Assembly: GCA_045537555.1 (NCBI GenBank) | Contig: JAZSPR010000069.1 | Coordinates: forward strand, 1-64,000 | Source of the DNA: UBA1081 sp045537555 | GTDB taxonomy: Bacteria; Bacillota; Clostridia; Oscillospirales; Acutalibacteraceae | DNA length: 64,000 nt | Direction: 5' to 3' | Part shown: one piece after another, positions 53,542 through 62,703 of the stretch | Layout of the letters: every line of letters starts with the position of its first letter | Numbering within the stretch: position 1 is the first letter of the stretch | Translations under genes and position numbers: made by a program | The notes under the pieces: model-generated | Database searches by the model: none | What the model was told of the DNA's origin: nothing | What the model saw: only the letters and a program-made list of their open reading frames with translations

Positions 53542-54175
53542 GAATCTCTCCTTTTCATACGGTAATGAAAAAATTATTTCAGAACTGAGTGCAGAACTTG
53601 ATATTAATAAGGTTTACTGCATCATGGGTCCTTCGGGCATCGGAAAAACGACATTTATTAATATGATTTCAGGACTTATAAAACCTGATTCAGGAAAAAT
53701 TACAGGATCAGAAAAGCTCAAGAAATCCTTTATATTTCAGGAAAACAGACTTATTTCACATATGACCGTTGTTGATAATCTCAGATACGTTACTAATAAT
53801 GAGAAAAAAATCAATAATGCCCTCATACAAACAGAATTATTTGACGACAGAAACAAAAAAATAACTCAGCTCAGCGGAGGTATGGCACGACGTACTGCAA
53901 TTGCCAGAGCAACGGTATTTGACGGTGATATATTCTTTATTGATGAACCCCTTTACGGACTTGATACAAAAACATCACAAGGAATCCTTGAACTCATAAA
54001 AGAAACTGTAAAAAACAAAACTGCGTTCATAATCACACACAGCACCAATGAAGCATTTTATCTCGCAGACACCATTATTATTCTTAAAACAAAACCGATA
54101 ACAAAAATTGAGATATGTGATATTTCTGCATTCTCATCCGCAGAAGAAATTGAAAATAAATTATTATCTGAATGA
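53528..54175 (+). CDS. ABC transporter ATP-binding protein
   Basis: 215 residues. Walker A MGPSGIGKTTFI, Q-loop FIFQENRLI, signature LSGGMARRTAIARA (LSGGM in place of LSGGQ), Walker B DIFFIDEPLYGLD and H-loop IITHSTNEA are all present. The start overlaps the permease gene by 14 bases with AAGGAG ahead. It is shorter than typical SsuB (about 250 residues) but complete. It powers the importer formed with the two upstream genes. Confidence 0.88.
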   Translation: MIKLENLSFSYGNEKIISELSAELDINKVYCIMGPSGIGKTTFINMISGLIKPDSGKITGSEKLKKSFIFQENRLISHMTVVDNLRYVTNNEKKINNALIQTELFDDRNKKITQLSGGMARRTAIARATVFDGDIFFIDEPLYGLDTKTSQGILELIKETVKNKTAFIITHSTNEAFYLADTIIILKTKPITKIEICDISAFSSAEEIENKLLSE

Positions 54176-54206
54176 AGGGAGAAACAACATTCTCTCTTCA
54201 TTTTTT
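54172..54206 (+). terminator. Terminator after the ABC operon
   Basis: An 11-base stem with one G-U pair (54172-54182 with 54191-54201) is followed by Ts. The stop codon of the ATPase gene lies in the stem. Confidence 0.8.
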
Positions 54207-54207
54207 C

Positions 54208-54236
54208 TTGACATTAAATATAATTATTATTATAAT
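54208..54236 (+). promoter_or_regulatory. Consensus promoter of the dat-alr-GRE operon
   Basis: TTGACA (54208-54213) and TATAAT (54231-54236) are separated by 17 bases and match the consensus exactly. The promoter starts right at the end of the preceding terminator. Confidence 0.9.
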
Positions 54237-54263
54237 ATAATAATGGTAAAGTAAGGTGAAATT

Positions 54264-55136
54264 ATGAAAACTCTCGGCTATTACAACGGCAGATTTGATG
54301 AAATCGAAAAAATGCAGGTACCGATGACAGACAGAGGCTGTTATTTCGGTGACGGGTGCTATGATGCCACTTTTTCAAGAAATTATATAATTTACAATAT
54401 TGATGAACATATAGACAGATTTTACAGAAGTGCAGAAAAGCTCAGAATTGAACTTCCCTATGCAAAAGAAGAAATGAAAAAGCTTCTTTATGAAATGCTT
54501 GAAAAAATGGATTACGGTGACTGTTTCATTTACTGGCAGGCTACAAGAGGCTCGGGGCTCAGAAGTCACGCTTTCCCCACAGACGGTCAAAAAGCAAATA
54601 TCTGGATTATGATAGACAAAACTCAGTTTGTCGATATTAACACCGAATATAAGGCAATCACTCTTCCGGATACGAGATTTCTTCATTGTGACATTAAAAC
54701 ACTCAATCTTATTCCTGCAATTATGGCATATCAGACAGCACTTGAACACGGATGTGATGAAGCAATTCTTCACAGAAACGGCAGAGTTACGGAATGTGCA
54801 CATTCAAATGTGCATATTATAATAAATGACACACTCATAACTCCTCCTGAAGATAATCTGATTCTTTCAGGAATTGCAAGACGCCATCTTATGAATGCCG
54901 CAACAGAACTCGGATATAAAGTTAAAGAAAAAGAATTTTATCTCGATGACCTCATAGATGCCGATGAAGTCATCATAACATGTTGCGATACATTCTGCAT
55001 AAGAACAGTTGAAATAGACGGAAAAAGAGTCGGCGGGAAAAACCCCGTTATGCTCAAGAAACTGCAGGATTATCTTATGAACGATTTTCTTATAAAAACA
55101 GACATTAACAACACAGACAAAGGTGATATTCAATGA
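54264..55136 (+). CDS. dat: D-amino acid aminotransferase
   Basis: 290 residues, a fold-type IV PLP aminotransferase. DRGCYFGDGCYDATF is the N-terminal signature. The catalytic lysine is in HCDIKTLNLIPAIMAYQTA, followed by GCDEAILHRNGRVTECAHSN and the DEVIITCCDTFCIRTVEIDG block (usually VTSTT... in DAAT). This enzyme makes D-glutamate and other D-amino acids for peptidoglycan. Its start has AAGGTG upstream. Alr follows with an overlapping ATGA, which supports a D-amino acid role over branched-chain aminotransferase. Confidence 0.88.
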   Translation: MKTLGYYNGRFDEIEKMQVPMTDRGCYFGDGCYDATFSRNYIIYNIDEHIDRFYRSAEKLRIELPYAKEEMKKLLYEMLEKMDYGDCFIYWQATRGSGLRSHAFPTDGQKANIWIMIDKTQFVDINTEYKAITLPDTRFLHCDIKTLNLIPAIMAYQTALEHGCDEAILHRNGRVTECAHSNVHIIINDTLITPPEDNLILSGIARRHLMNAATELGYKVKEKEFYLDDLIDADEVIITCCDTFCIRTVEIDGKRVGGKNPVMLKKLQDYLMNDFLIKTDINNTDKGDIQ

Positions 55137-56287
55137 ACAGATACTTAAGAACATTTGTCGAAATTGATGTTGATGCAATCGAACACAACCTTAATGAACT
55201 GAAAAAATGTATTAACGAAAACACTCTTAAATGTGCCGTTGTAAAAGCAGATGCTTACGGTCACGGTGCCGTTACAATTGCCGAATTACTTTCAGATAAG
55301 GTTGATTTTTTTGCTGTTGCATCAGCAGATGAAGCCATGGAACTTCGTCGTTCAGGAATTGAAAACAATATACTTATTCTTTCATATACACATTCTGATG
55401 ATTATGAAGAACTCATACAGAACGACATAAGACTTACAGTATACAACAAAGAGAGAGCAAAAAAAATCAACGAAGTTGCAAAGCAACTCGGAAAAACCGC
55501 AAAAGTTCATATTGCAATTGATACGGGTATGACTCGTATCGGTTTTTATCCTGATGATGATTCATTGACTGCTGTTTATGAAATCGACAAACTTGAAAAT
55601 ATTGAAATTGAAGGCATCTTCTCACATTATGCATGTGCAGATATGACCGATAAGAATGTTTCTGATAATCAGACTCAGCTGTTTAAAAAGTTTATAAGCA
55701 GATGTAAAGATTCAGGCGTTACATTCAATATTCATCACATGTGCAATTCTGCAGGTATTTCAGAATTCAAAGAACATTTTGATATGGTAAGAATGGGTAT
55801 TTCACTATACGGATTATATCCGTCAGATGAAATTGATAAATCAAAAATCAATCTTTATCCTGCTTTAACTTTCAAAAGCCACATAATAAGCATAAAAGAT
55901 GTAAATGAAAATGTAGGTATCAGTTACGGTCACACATATAAAACATCTGAAAAACGTCGCATTGCAACAGTTTCTGCAGGCTATGCAGACGGATATCCGA
56001 GAGCTTTATCGGGATGCGGAATAGTTATTGTTAACGAAAAATATGCTCCTGTAGTGGGAAGGGTATGTATGGATATGTTCATGATTGATGTAACTGACAT
56101 TGATTGTGAAGTAACAGATGAGGTAATTCTTTTCGGTTCAGACAGTAACCTTTCCGTTTCAGTCGAAGAAATTGGCGAAAAGTCAATGAGCTTCAATTAT
56201 GAAGTTATCTGCGGTGTTTCAAGAAGAATACCGAGAGTCTACAAAAAAGACGGAAAAATTATTAAAACAGTAAACTATCTGAGGTAA
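55133..56287 (+). CDS. alr: Alanine racemase
   Basis: 384 residues, a fold-type III PLP enzyme; it makes D-alanine. CAVVKADAYGHGAVTIAE holds the PLP lysine. HIAIDTGMTRIGF, MCNSAGISEF and ISYGHTYKTSEKRRIATVSA (catalytic Tyr) follow, then SAGYADGYPRALSG and VVGRVCMDMFMIDVTD. The start overlaps the stop of dat by 4 bases. Confidence 0.95.
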   Translation: MNRYLRTFVEIDVDAIEHNLNELKKCINENTLKCAVVKADAYGHGAVTIAELLSDKVDFFAVASADEAMELRRSGIENNILILSYTHSDDYEELIQNDIRLTVYNKERAKKINEVAKQLGKTAKVHIAIDTGMTRIGFYPDDDSLTAVYEIDKLENIEIEGIFSHYACADMTDKNVSDNQTQLFKKFISRCKDSGVTFNIHHMCNSAGISEFKEHFDMVRMGISLYGLYPSDEIDKSKINLYPALTFKSHIISIKDVNENVGISYGHTYKTSEKRRIATVSAGYADGYPRALSGCGIVIVNEKYAPVVGRVCMDMFMIDVTDIDCEVTDEVILFGSDSNLSVSVEEIGEKSMSFNYEVICGVSRRIPRVYKKDGKIIKTVNYLR

Positions 56288-56291
56288 CAAA

Positions 56292-57248
56292 ATGGACAGA
56301 AAATTAAAGGCACAAAAAATTATCAGTCCCCTCCTTATTGTGCTTGCGGCACTTATCTGGGGTATTTCATTCGTAGCACAGAGCGAAGGCGGAGATGTAG
56401 GTTCTTTTACATTCCAGAGTATCCGATGCACTCTTGCATTTTTCTCTATTCTCGTTGTTGTTCTCATTCAAGGCAACACAGGTAAAAGCAGACTGAATAA
56501 AAAGAAATATAAAGATGTAAAAGAATGGTTCGGAGATAACAAAATTCTTATTCGCTCAGGACTTATCTGTGGTGTTACTCTTGCTGTTGGAAGTATTTTT
56601 CAGCAGTTCGGCATAGATATGCAGGGCAAAGATGTTTCAACAGGCAGAGCCGCTTTCCTTACAGCTCTTTACATAATAATCGTTCCGATTTTCGGCATTT
56701 TCTTCAAGAAAAAAGTAGGTCTTATGGCTTGGCTGAGTGTAGCAGTCGGCACTATCGGACTTTATTTCATCTCTATTACACCCGGTGCAGGTTTTTCTAT
56801 TTCAATTGCAGACCTTATGCTTATAATCTGCGCTATCGGTTTTGGTGCTCAGATAATTACCGTTGACAGTGTTTCAGATAAGGTTGACGGTGTTAAACTC
56901 TCTTGTATTCAATTCCTTATCGCTGCAATAATTGCAACAATTCTTATGCTTTTCTTTGAAAAGCCTGATATTGAAGTTATCAAAGCTAATGCAATTCCCC
57001 TCCTGTATTCAGGTGTACTTTCGGGCGGTGCAGCATTCACTCTTCAGATTATCGGTCAGAAGCATTGTAACCATATTCTCGCCCCCTTGCTTATGAGCCT
57101 TGAGTCTGTTTTCTCAGGACTTGCAGACTGGGTTATCAGAGGCAATCTCCCCACACAGAGAGAATTTATAGGCTTTGCAGTTATGTTTGTTGCAATCATT
57201 ATGGCTCAGCTTCCCGATTTCAAAATCGGTAAAAAAACAAAAAAATGA
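56292..57248 (+). CDS. EamA-type DMT family transporter
   Basis: 318 residues with ten predicted transmembrane helices in two EamA repeats. LIVLAALIWGISFVAQ opens the first, and LAPLLMSLESVFSGLADWVI closes the second with the typical P-x(3)-E region. Members export or import metabolites and amino acids. Here it sits directly between alr and the radical SAM activator, with 4-base gaps or overlaps, so its substrate may belong to the D-amino acid or the glycyl radical part of the operon. Confidence 0.85.
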   Translation: MDRKLKAQKIISPLLIVLAALIWGISFVAQSEGGDVGSFTFQSIRCTLAFFSILVVVLIQGNTGKSRLNKKKYKDVKEWFGDNKILIRSGLICGVTLAVGSIFQQFGIDMQGKDVSTGRAAFLTALYIIIVPIFGIFFKKKVGLMAWLSVAVGTIGLYFISITPGAGFSISIADLMLIICAIGFGAQIITVDSVSDKVDGVKLSCIQFLIAAIIATILMLFFEKPDIEVIKANAIPLLYSGVLSGGAAFTLQIIGQKHCNHILAPLLMSLESVFSGLADWVIRGNLPTQREFIGFAVMFVAIIMAQLPDFKIGKKTKK

Positions 57249-57952
57249 AGATACATGTTTTTGAAAAAGGCTTCAACTATTCACAGGACGGACCGGGCAA
57301 CAGACTCGTTTATCATCTATCCGGCTGTAATATGTTCTGCCCATGGTGTTCAAACCCCGAGGGTATGATAAAAACCGGAAAAGAATATGACATATCGGAA
57401 ATAATCAATGAAATTCTATCATCAATACCGATGTTTTTTGACGGCGGCGGTGTTACATTCACAGGCGGTGAATGTACTCTGCAATCAGCATCAATATGTG
57501 AAATAATTGATGCTTTACCTGAAGTAGATTTCTGCATTGAATCAAATGCAACAACGGATAGTTTTTTAAGAATTGCCCGAAAATGCGACACGGTAATTGT
57601 TGATTATAAATCCCCGGACAAAGAAAAACTTTTGTCTGTCACGGGCGGTAATCTAAGTATAATTGAGAATAATATTAAGCTTATAGCAAAAGAAAAACCT
57701 GTTCACATCAGAATCCCTCTGATTCATTCATTCAATGATGACGAAGAATCACTCGAAGGATTTATTGAATTTTTCAGTTCCCTTAATGGTAATTATGATG
57801 TGGAAATACTTCCTTATCATGAATACGGTAAGGAAAAATGGCTGAAACTCGGCATAGAATATACCGTCAAAAACGGTCATGTTAACAAAGAAACAATAAA
57901 TAAATTTATTGGCACATTAAAAGAAAACTCAATTAAAGTTATTAAAACATAG
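57245..57952 (+). CDS. Radical SAM glycyl-radical-enzyme activase, short PflA-like form
   Basis: 235 residues. HLSGCNMFCPWCSNPEGM holds the CxxxCxxC radical SAM cluster motif, followed by VTFTGGECTLQ (GGE, SAM binding) and VDYKSPDKEK. The N-terminus ends GPGNRLVYHLSGC, typical of glycyl radical enzyme activators. There is no extra cysteine-rich ferredoxin insert after the cluster motif: SNPEGM runs directly on to EYDISEIINEIL. It overlaps the EamA gene by 4 bases and precedes the glycyl radical enzyme gene by 11 bases, so it is almost certainly the activator of that enzyme. Confidence 0.88.
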   Translation: MKIHVFEKGFNYSQDGPGNRLVYHLSGCNMFCPWCSNPEGMIKTGKEYDISEIINEILSSIPMFFDGGGVTFTGGECTLQSASICEIIDALPEVDFCIESNATTDSFLRIARKCDTVIVDYKSPDKEKLLSVTGGNLSIIENNIKLIAKEKPVHIRIPLIHSFNDDEESLEGFIEFFSSLNGNYDVEILPYHEYGKEKWLKLGIEYTVKNGHVNKETINKFIGTLKENSIKVIKT

Positions 57953-57963
57953 GATGTGGTAAA

Positions 57964-60327
57964 ATGAAAATCGGCAATCACGAACATCTTACAAACCTTG
58001 CAAAAGAGCTTTTCAAAGAAGAACGTTCGCTCAAAAAACTTGACGGCTGGTTCAGAATCAAGGAATACAGACGCGAAACTGACGAACAGTTTTCTGACCT
58101 TCCTCCCGTTGAAAAAGCCGGTCAGCAACTGAAAATTATTGCAGAAAGACTTCCTCTTTCAATCAGCAAGTATGCTGTCTTTGCAGGTACTCAGAGAGAT
58201 GCTTTTGCAAGAAGCTATGCACTCATAAATCCTGCATTCAGAGTTGAAACATTTTCAGGTTATTGCGACCCTACGGCAGTCTATGATGACATTGATGTTG
58301 ACGATGAATTCACAAAAGATCGCATTGAAAATATGCGTGCTTACGATAAAGAAACACCTTTTGTCAAAGAACTTTCAAAAGTTTATGACAAATACAGTGA
58401 ATACACAGATGAGGTTGCATTCTTCATTGAGCAAGTTACGGGACATGTTATCCCCGATATGAGACCTGCCATAAAATACGGTGTGAAACACCTTATTGAA
58501 GAGCTTGACAGAAAAGAAGGCAACGACAAACAGAATTCACATCGCAAGGGTATGAAATATGCTCTTGAAGCTGTTCTTATCCTCGCTGAAAGATACAGAA
58601 AACTTGCCCTTGAAAATGCAGAAAAAACAGATAATGAAGATGAAAAATGCAGACTTCTGAACATTGCAGATGCTCTCGGCAAAGTCCCTGCCAAGGGTGC
58701 AGAAACACTTTTTGAAGCAATTCAGAGTTTCATCCTCCTGTGGCAGATTATGTGTCTTGAACAGGCTCCCAATCCCTTTGCATTCTCCGTAGGCAATGCT
58801 GACAGAATATTTGAGCCTTACAGAGCCGCAGAAAATCTTGGGAGAGAAGACACTGCAGCACTTCTTAAGCATCTGCTTGTTTTCTATAACGTTGCAGACA
58901 GAAGCTGGGCAATTTCTCAGAATCTTATCATCGGCGGTAAGGATGAAAACGGCAATGACCTTACAAATGAAACATCATTTGCTCTTTTCGATGCATATTA
59001 TGATATGAATATGCCTCAGCCTATTCTCTCTGTAAAGCTTCACAAGAATACTCCCGACTCAGTTTATGAAGCAATGGGAAAATTCTTCTTCACACCCGGC
59101 TGTCTTACCCCCTCACTTTTCAACGATGATGCTATGTTTGAAGTTTTATCATCACACGGCATAAAGACAGAACATCTTGCAGATTATTCAATCGCAGGCT
59201 GTCAGGAGCCCCTTATCATGGGTAAGGATTCAGGCAACACGACTAACAGCTGGTTCAATCTCGGAAAGATTCTCGAACTCACGCTAACAGGCGGTTATTC
59301 CGAAATCACAGGCAAGAAAATCGGCAAGACAGACGATAGTTCTGTACTCGAAAAACTGCAGAATATAAGAGATAAATTCTATGCTAATGCCGAAGAATAT
59401 GCTTGTCTTATGACAGATGCCGCAAACGGTGCATCAAAGGCACTTTCACTTCTTCCCGTACCTTTCTTAAGCGCTGTTATGGGCGGTATTGAGTCAGGTT
59501 ACGATGCAAGAGACATCGAAAATCAGGGCACAATATACAACGGCAGCGGATGTCTAATCCACGGCACAAGTGTTGTTGCAGACAGCTTTGTTGCAATTGA
59601 TTGTCTTCTTAAAGACCGTCCCGAAGATGCAGACAAGCTTGTTGATGCAATAAAGAACAATTTTGAAGGCTATGAAAACTTACGGGATTATCTTCTCTCA
59701 TGCCCCAAATTCGGAAATAACAACGAAATTGCAGATAAAGAAGCAGTTGAAGTTACATCTAAGATTGCCGACATTGTTGCATCAAAGAAAAATTATCTCG
59801 GCAATCCTTTCCGTCCTGATTTCAGCACTCCGTCAACACATCTGCTTTACGGTTACTGGGTAGGTGCACTTCCCGACGGCAGAAAATCAAGAGAAATGCT
59901 AAACTACGGTATTGACCCTCTTCACGGTGACGCTAATCAGGGTCTCGGCTTCCGTACACTTTCACAGATGAAGCTTCCCTACGACAAAATGTGCGGCGGC
60001 TGTGCATCACATCTCGGCATTGACCCCAAATATTTCAAGGGGGAAACCTATGAAGCAAAGGGACTTGAATTCAGAACAAAAATCGTAAATCCCTTTTTCT
60101 TCAATCCCTTACAGCACGGCGTTTCACCGTTCTATATGTACCTAAACATCACAACTCCCGAAATGCTCAGAAAGGTGCTTGACAATCCCAAGAAGTATGC
60201 TCCGAGCGGTGTATATATCATGAGAATTCACGGCACATTTGTCAACTTCCTTGACCTCTCACCTGCTATTCAGCAGGACATCATAACACGACTTGATCCA
60301 AAATCAACAGGTGGAATAGAATGTTAA
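57964..60327 (+). CDS. Divergent glycyl radical enzyme of unknown reaction
   Basis: 787 residues, the usual glycyl radical enzyme length. The active-site cysteine is Cys413 in IAGCQEPLIMG, with Glu415 in the GCxE pattern of eliminase-type members; the adjacent CC pair of pyruvate formate-lyase is absent. The C-terminal loop IMRIHGTFVNFLDLSPAIQQ places the radical at Gly757, but the usual R-V-x-G-Y-S is R-I-H-G-T-F. CPKFGNNNEIAD and YWVGALPDGRKSREML are other family blocks. Known members act on choline, diols, hydroxyproline, isethionate or aryl substrates, and none is an obvious match here. It lies downstream of its activator, and a sugar kinase gene overlaps its 3' end. Confidence 0.82.
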   Translation: MKIGNHEHLTNLAKELFKEERSLKKLDGWFRIKEYRRETDEQFSDLPPVEKAGQQLKIIAERLPLSISKYAVFAGTQRDAFARSYALINPAFRVETFSGYCDPTAVYDDIDVDDEFTKDRIENMRAYDKETPFVKELSKVYDKYSEYTDEVAFFIEQVTGHVIPDMRPAIKYGVKHLIEELDRKEGNDKQNSHRKGMKYALEAVLILAERYRKLALENAEKTDNEDEKCRLLNIADALGKVPAKGAETLFEAIQSFILLWQIMCLEQAPNPFAFSVGNADRIFEPYRAAENLGREDTAALLKHLLVFYNVADRSWAISQNLIIGGKDENGNDLTNETSFALFDAYYDMNMPQPILSVKLHKNTPDSVYEAMGKFFFTPGCLTPSLFNDDAMFEVLSSHGIKTEHLADYSIAGCQEPLIMGKDSGNTTNSWFNLGKILELTLTGGYSEITGKKIGKTDDSSVLEKLQNIRDKFYANAEEYACLMTDAANGASKALSLLPVPFLSAVMGGIESGYDARDIENQGTIYNGSGCLIHGTSVVADSFVAIDCLLKDRPEDADKLVDAIKNNFEGYENLRDYLLSCPKFGNNNEIADKEAVEVTSKIADIVASKKNYLGNPFRPDFSTPSTHLLYGYWVGALPDGRKSREMLNYGIDPLHGDANQGLGFRTLSQMKLPYDKMCGGCASHLGIDPKYFKGETYEAKGLEFRTKIVNPFFFNPLQHGVSPFYMYLNITTPEMLRKVLDNPKKYAPSGVYIMRIHGTFVNFLDLSPAIQQDIITRLDPKSTGGIEC

Positions 60328-61652
60328 AAATATTAGGACTTGACATCGGCACAACAACAATAAGCGCTGTTGTGACTGATGCCAAAACAGGAAAAATCCT
60401 CGACAGCAGAACTGTTAAAAACGATTCTGTTATTCAGGGCACAAAACTGCAAAATCCTGAAAATATAATAAATACAGTTCTTAAAATCAAAAATGAACTT
60501 ATTGAAAAATATTCTCCTCTGACTGCAATCGGTGTTACGGGACAGATGCACGGCATACTTTATCTTGACAAAAACGGAGATGCCGTAAGTCCTCTCTACA
60601 CATGGCAGGATGAAAGCGGAAACAAGCCTTACAAAGAGGGTACTTATGCATCATACCTTACAGAAGTAACAGGTTATACAATGGCTTCGGGCTTTGGGCT
60701 TGTTACTCATTTTGTAAACAAAGAAGAGAACAATGTTCCCGAAAATGCCGTTACACTCTGCACAATTCATGACTATCTCGTTATGAAACTAACAGGCAGA
60801 AATACTCCCCTTATGCATTCGAGTGATGCGGCAAGTCTCGGCTGCTTTGACCTTACAAAGGCTGATTTTGACAAAGATGCACTATTAAAAATCGGCATTG
60901 ACAGAAGCTTTCTTCCTGAAGTTTGCAATGATTGTACTATTGCAGGGAAAGACTCAGACGGTGTGCCCGTTTCTGTCGCAATCGGTGACAATCAGGCTTC
61001 GGTTATAGGCTCCGTTTCCGATGAAAACAGCATTCTTGTAAACATCGGCACAGGCAGTCAGGTTTCCGTTATAACAGATGCACCGAAAATACTCTATGAC
61101 GGTGAGACAAGACCTCTGAATAACAATAAATTTATCCTTGTGGGTGCTCCCCTTTGCGGCGGAAGAAGCTTTGCTTTGCTTCATAAGTTCTTTACAGAGT
61201 GTGCAGAAATCTTCGGCGGAAACAAAGATGATGTTTATAAAAACATGGATAAAATCGCTGAACTCAATCCCGATACACATACACTCACAGTTGACACCCG
61301 TTTCTGCGGTACAAGAAAAAATCCCGATATAAAGGGAGCTGTTACAGGTATTACAGAGAGTAATTTCAACCCTGCCGAACTCACAAGAGGATTTTTGTAC
61401 GGTATGGCAAATGAGCTTTACACTCTTTTTGAGGGCTTCGGAATAAATGGCAGTATGCTTGTGTGTTCAGGTAATGCTGTAAGAAAAAGTTCTGTTTTAA
61501 GGTACTATCTCGAAGAACTTTTCGGTATGAGGCTTCACGTACCCGCACATACGGAAGAAGCATCTTTCGGTGCCGCAGTTTTTGCAAGTGTTACTGCAGG
61601 AATTTATAACACTACATTTGAAGCCGCAAAACAGATGATACACTATCAATGA
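60321..61652 (+). CDS. FGGY-family carbohydrate kinase (sedoheptulokinase-like)
   Basis: 443 residues of the FGGY family. LGLDIGTTTISAVVTDAKTG is the phosphate-1 loop. GVTGQMHGILYLD and YTWQDESGNKPY form the substrate region. VAIGDNQASVIGS and ILVNIGTGSQVSV hold the catalytic Asp and phosphate-2, and CSGNAVRKSSVLRYYLEELF the adenosine part. The TGQMHG and TWQD blocks resemble sedoheptulokinase (SHPK/CARKL) more than xylulokinase. The start overlaps the glycyl radical enzyme gene by 7 bases, which indicates a functional link: either the kinase primes the substrate or uses the product. Substrate not proven. Confidence 0.8.
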   Translation: MLKILGLDIGTTTISAVVTDAKTGKILDSRTVKNDSVIQGTKLQNPENIINTVLKIKNELIEKYSPLTAIGVTGQMHGILYLDKNGDAVSPLYTWQDESGNKPYKEGTYASYLTEVTGYTMASGFGLVTHFVNKEENNVPENAVTLCTIHDYLVMKLTGRNTPLMHSSDAASLGCFDLTKADFDKDALLKIGIDRSFLPEVCNDCTIAGKDSDGVPVSVAIGDNQASVIGSVSDENSILVNIGTGSQVSVITDAPKILYDGETRPLNNNKFILVGAPLCGGRSFALLHKFFTECAEIFGGNKDDVYKNMDKIAELNPDTHTLTVDTRFCGTRKNPDIKGAVTGITESNFNPAELTRGFLYGMANELYTLFEGFGINGSMLVCSGNAVRKSSVLRYYLEELFGMRLHVPAHTEEASFGAAVFASVTAGIYNTTFEAAKQMIHYQ

Positions 61653-61661
61653 GGTGACATA

Positions 61662-62681
61662 ATGAACCTTAATAAGCCATTATTTTTCAAGAAAAACAGA
61701 GTAAGAAGAATATACACGGGCGGAAGTCAGTTTGCATCGTTTTTCGGTGATGACAGCACAGAAGGCTTTTACCCCGAAGAATGGGTCTGCTCCTATGTAA
61801 AGGCACTCAATGAAGGCAGTGACATTCCCGATGAAGGTATTTCTGTTACGGAAGACGGAGAAAAGTTCGACGAGCTTCTGAAAAACCATACAACAGAAAT
61901 GTTGGGTGAAGGCAGAACTGAACTCGGAATCCTCACTAAAATTCTTGATTCATCAATAAGACTTCCCGTTCAATGTCATCCCGATAAAGAGTTTTCAAGA
62001 AAGCACTTCAACAGCGAATACGGAAAAACTGAGAGTTGGATTATTCTCGGTGCAGGTGATGATGCCTGTATCTACTTCGGTTTTAACAAGAGATACACAA
62101 AAGAGGAATTCAGAGCCGCTTTTGACAAGGATGAAAGTGTTCTCGTTTCAATGCTCAACAAAATTCCCGTAAAACCCGGTGATGTTTTTCTTATTCCGGG
62201 AAAAGCCATTCACGCAATCGGCAAAAACTGTCTTCTTCTTGAGGTTCAGGAGCCGACAGACTTCACTATCCAGCCTGAAAACAAATGCGGTGACTATGTT
62301 TTAAGTGACAATGAAAAATATTTAGGTCTTGACCCCGATATTGCTTTTGACTGTTTTGATATGGGGCTTGATTCTCTCGAAAAAACTCTTAAAGCAGCAA
62401 AGTGTGAGCCTATAAAAGAAGGACATATCGAAAGACTTATCACTCACGAAAAAACACCCTGCTTTGCTGTTAACAGATACAATATAAAAGATGAGAAGGT
62501 TTCACTTCCCGCTCCGAGCGTGTATGTTGTTACAGACGGCAACGGAAAAGTTATCTGTGATGAATTTGTCAGAGAAGTAAAAAAAGGCGATTATTTCTTT
62601 GCACCTGCTGTTGTTGACGGTAAACTCTTTGCCGAGGGTGATATGAAGATTATTCAGTGTGATTTACCTTTGAATAATTAA
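61662..62681 (+). CDS. manA: Class I mannose-6-phosphate isomerase
   Basis: 339 residues, a type I phosphomannose isomerase. IRLPVQCHPDKEFSRKHF holds the Gln-x-His zinc ligands. KTESWIILGA has the Glu, and FLIPGKAIHAIGKNCLLLEV the His with the following EPTDFTIQ. This enzyme interconverts mannose 6-phosphate and fructose 6-phosphate. Spacing of 9 bases after the kinase gene with GAGGTGAC ahead of the ATG shows the same operon. In this context it may serve a related 6-phospho sugar, but that is inference. Confidence 0.85.
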   Translation: MNLNKPLFFKKNRVRRIYTGGSQFASFFGDDSTEGFYPEEWVCSYVKALNEGSDIPDEGISVTEDGEKFDELLKNHTTEMLGEGRTELGILTKILDSSIRLPVQCHPDKEFSRKHFNSEYGKTESWIILGAGDDACIYFGFNKRYTKEEFRAAFDKDESVLVSMLNKIPVKPGDVFLIPGKAIHAIGKNCLLLEVQEPTDFTIQPENKCGDYVLSDNEKYLGLDPDIAFDCFDMGLDSLEKTLKAAKCEPIKEGHIERLITHEKTPCFAVNRYNIKDEKVSLPAPSVYVVTDGNGKVICDEFVREVKKGDYFFAPAVVDGKLFAEGDMKIIQCDLPLNN

Positions 62682-62703
62682 AAATGCGGAGTTAATTATT
62701 ATT

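Noticed and set aside
57964..60327. Call of the glycyl radical enzyme as pyruvate formate-lyase
   Set aside because: The adjacent Cys-Cys pair of PFL is absent; the single cysteine lies in a GCxE motif and the glycyl loop differs from PFL.
60321..61652. Firm assignment as xylulokinase
   Set aside because: The TGQMHG and TWQD blocks look closer to sedoheptulokinase and no xylose genes are nearby, so only the family is asserted.
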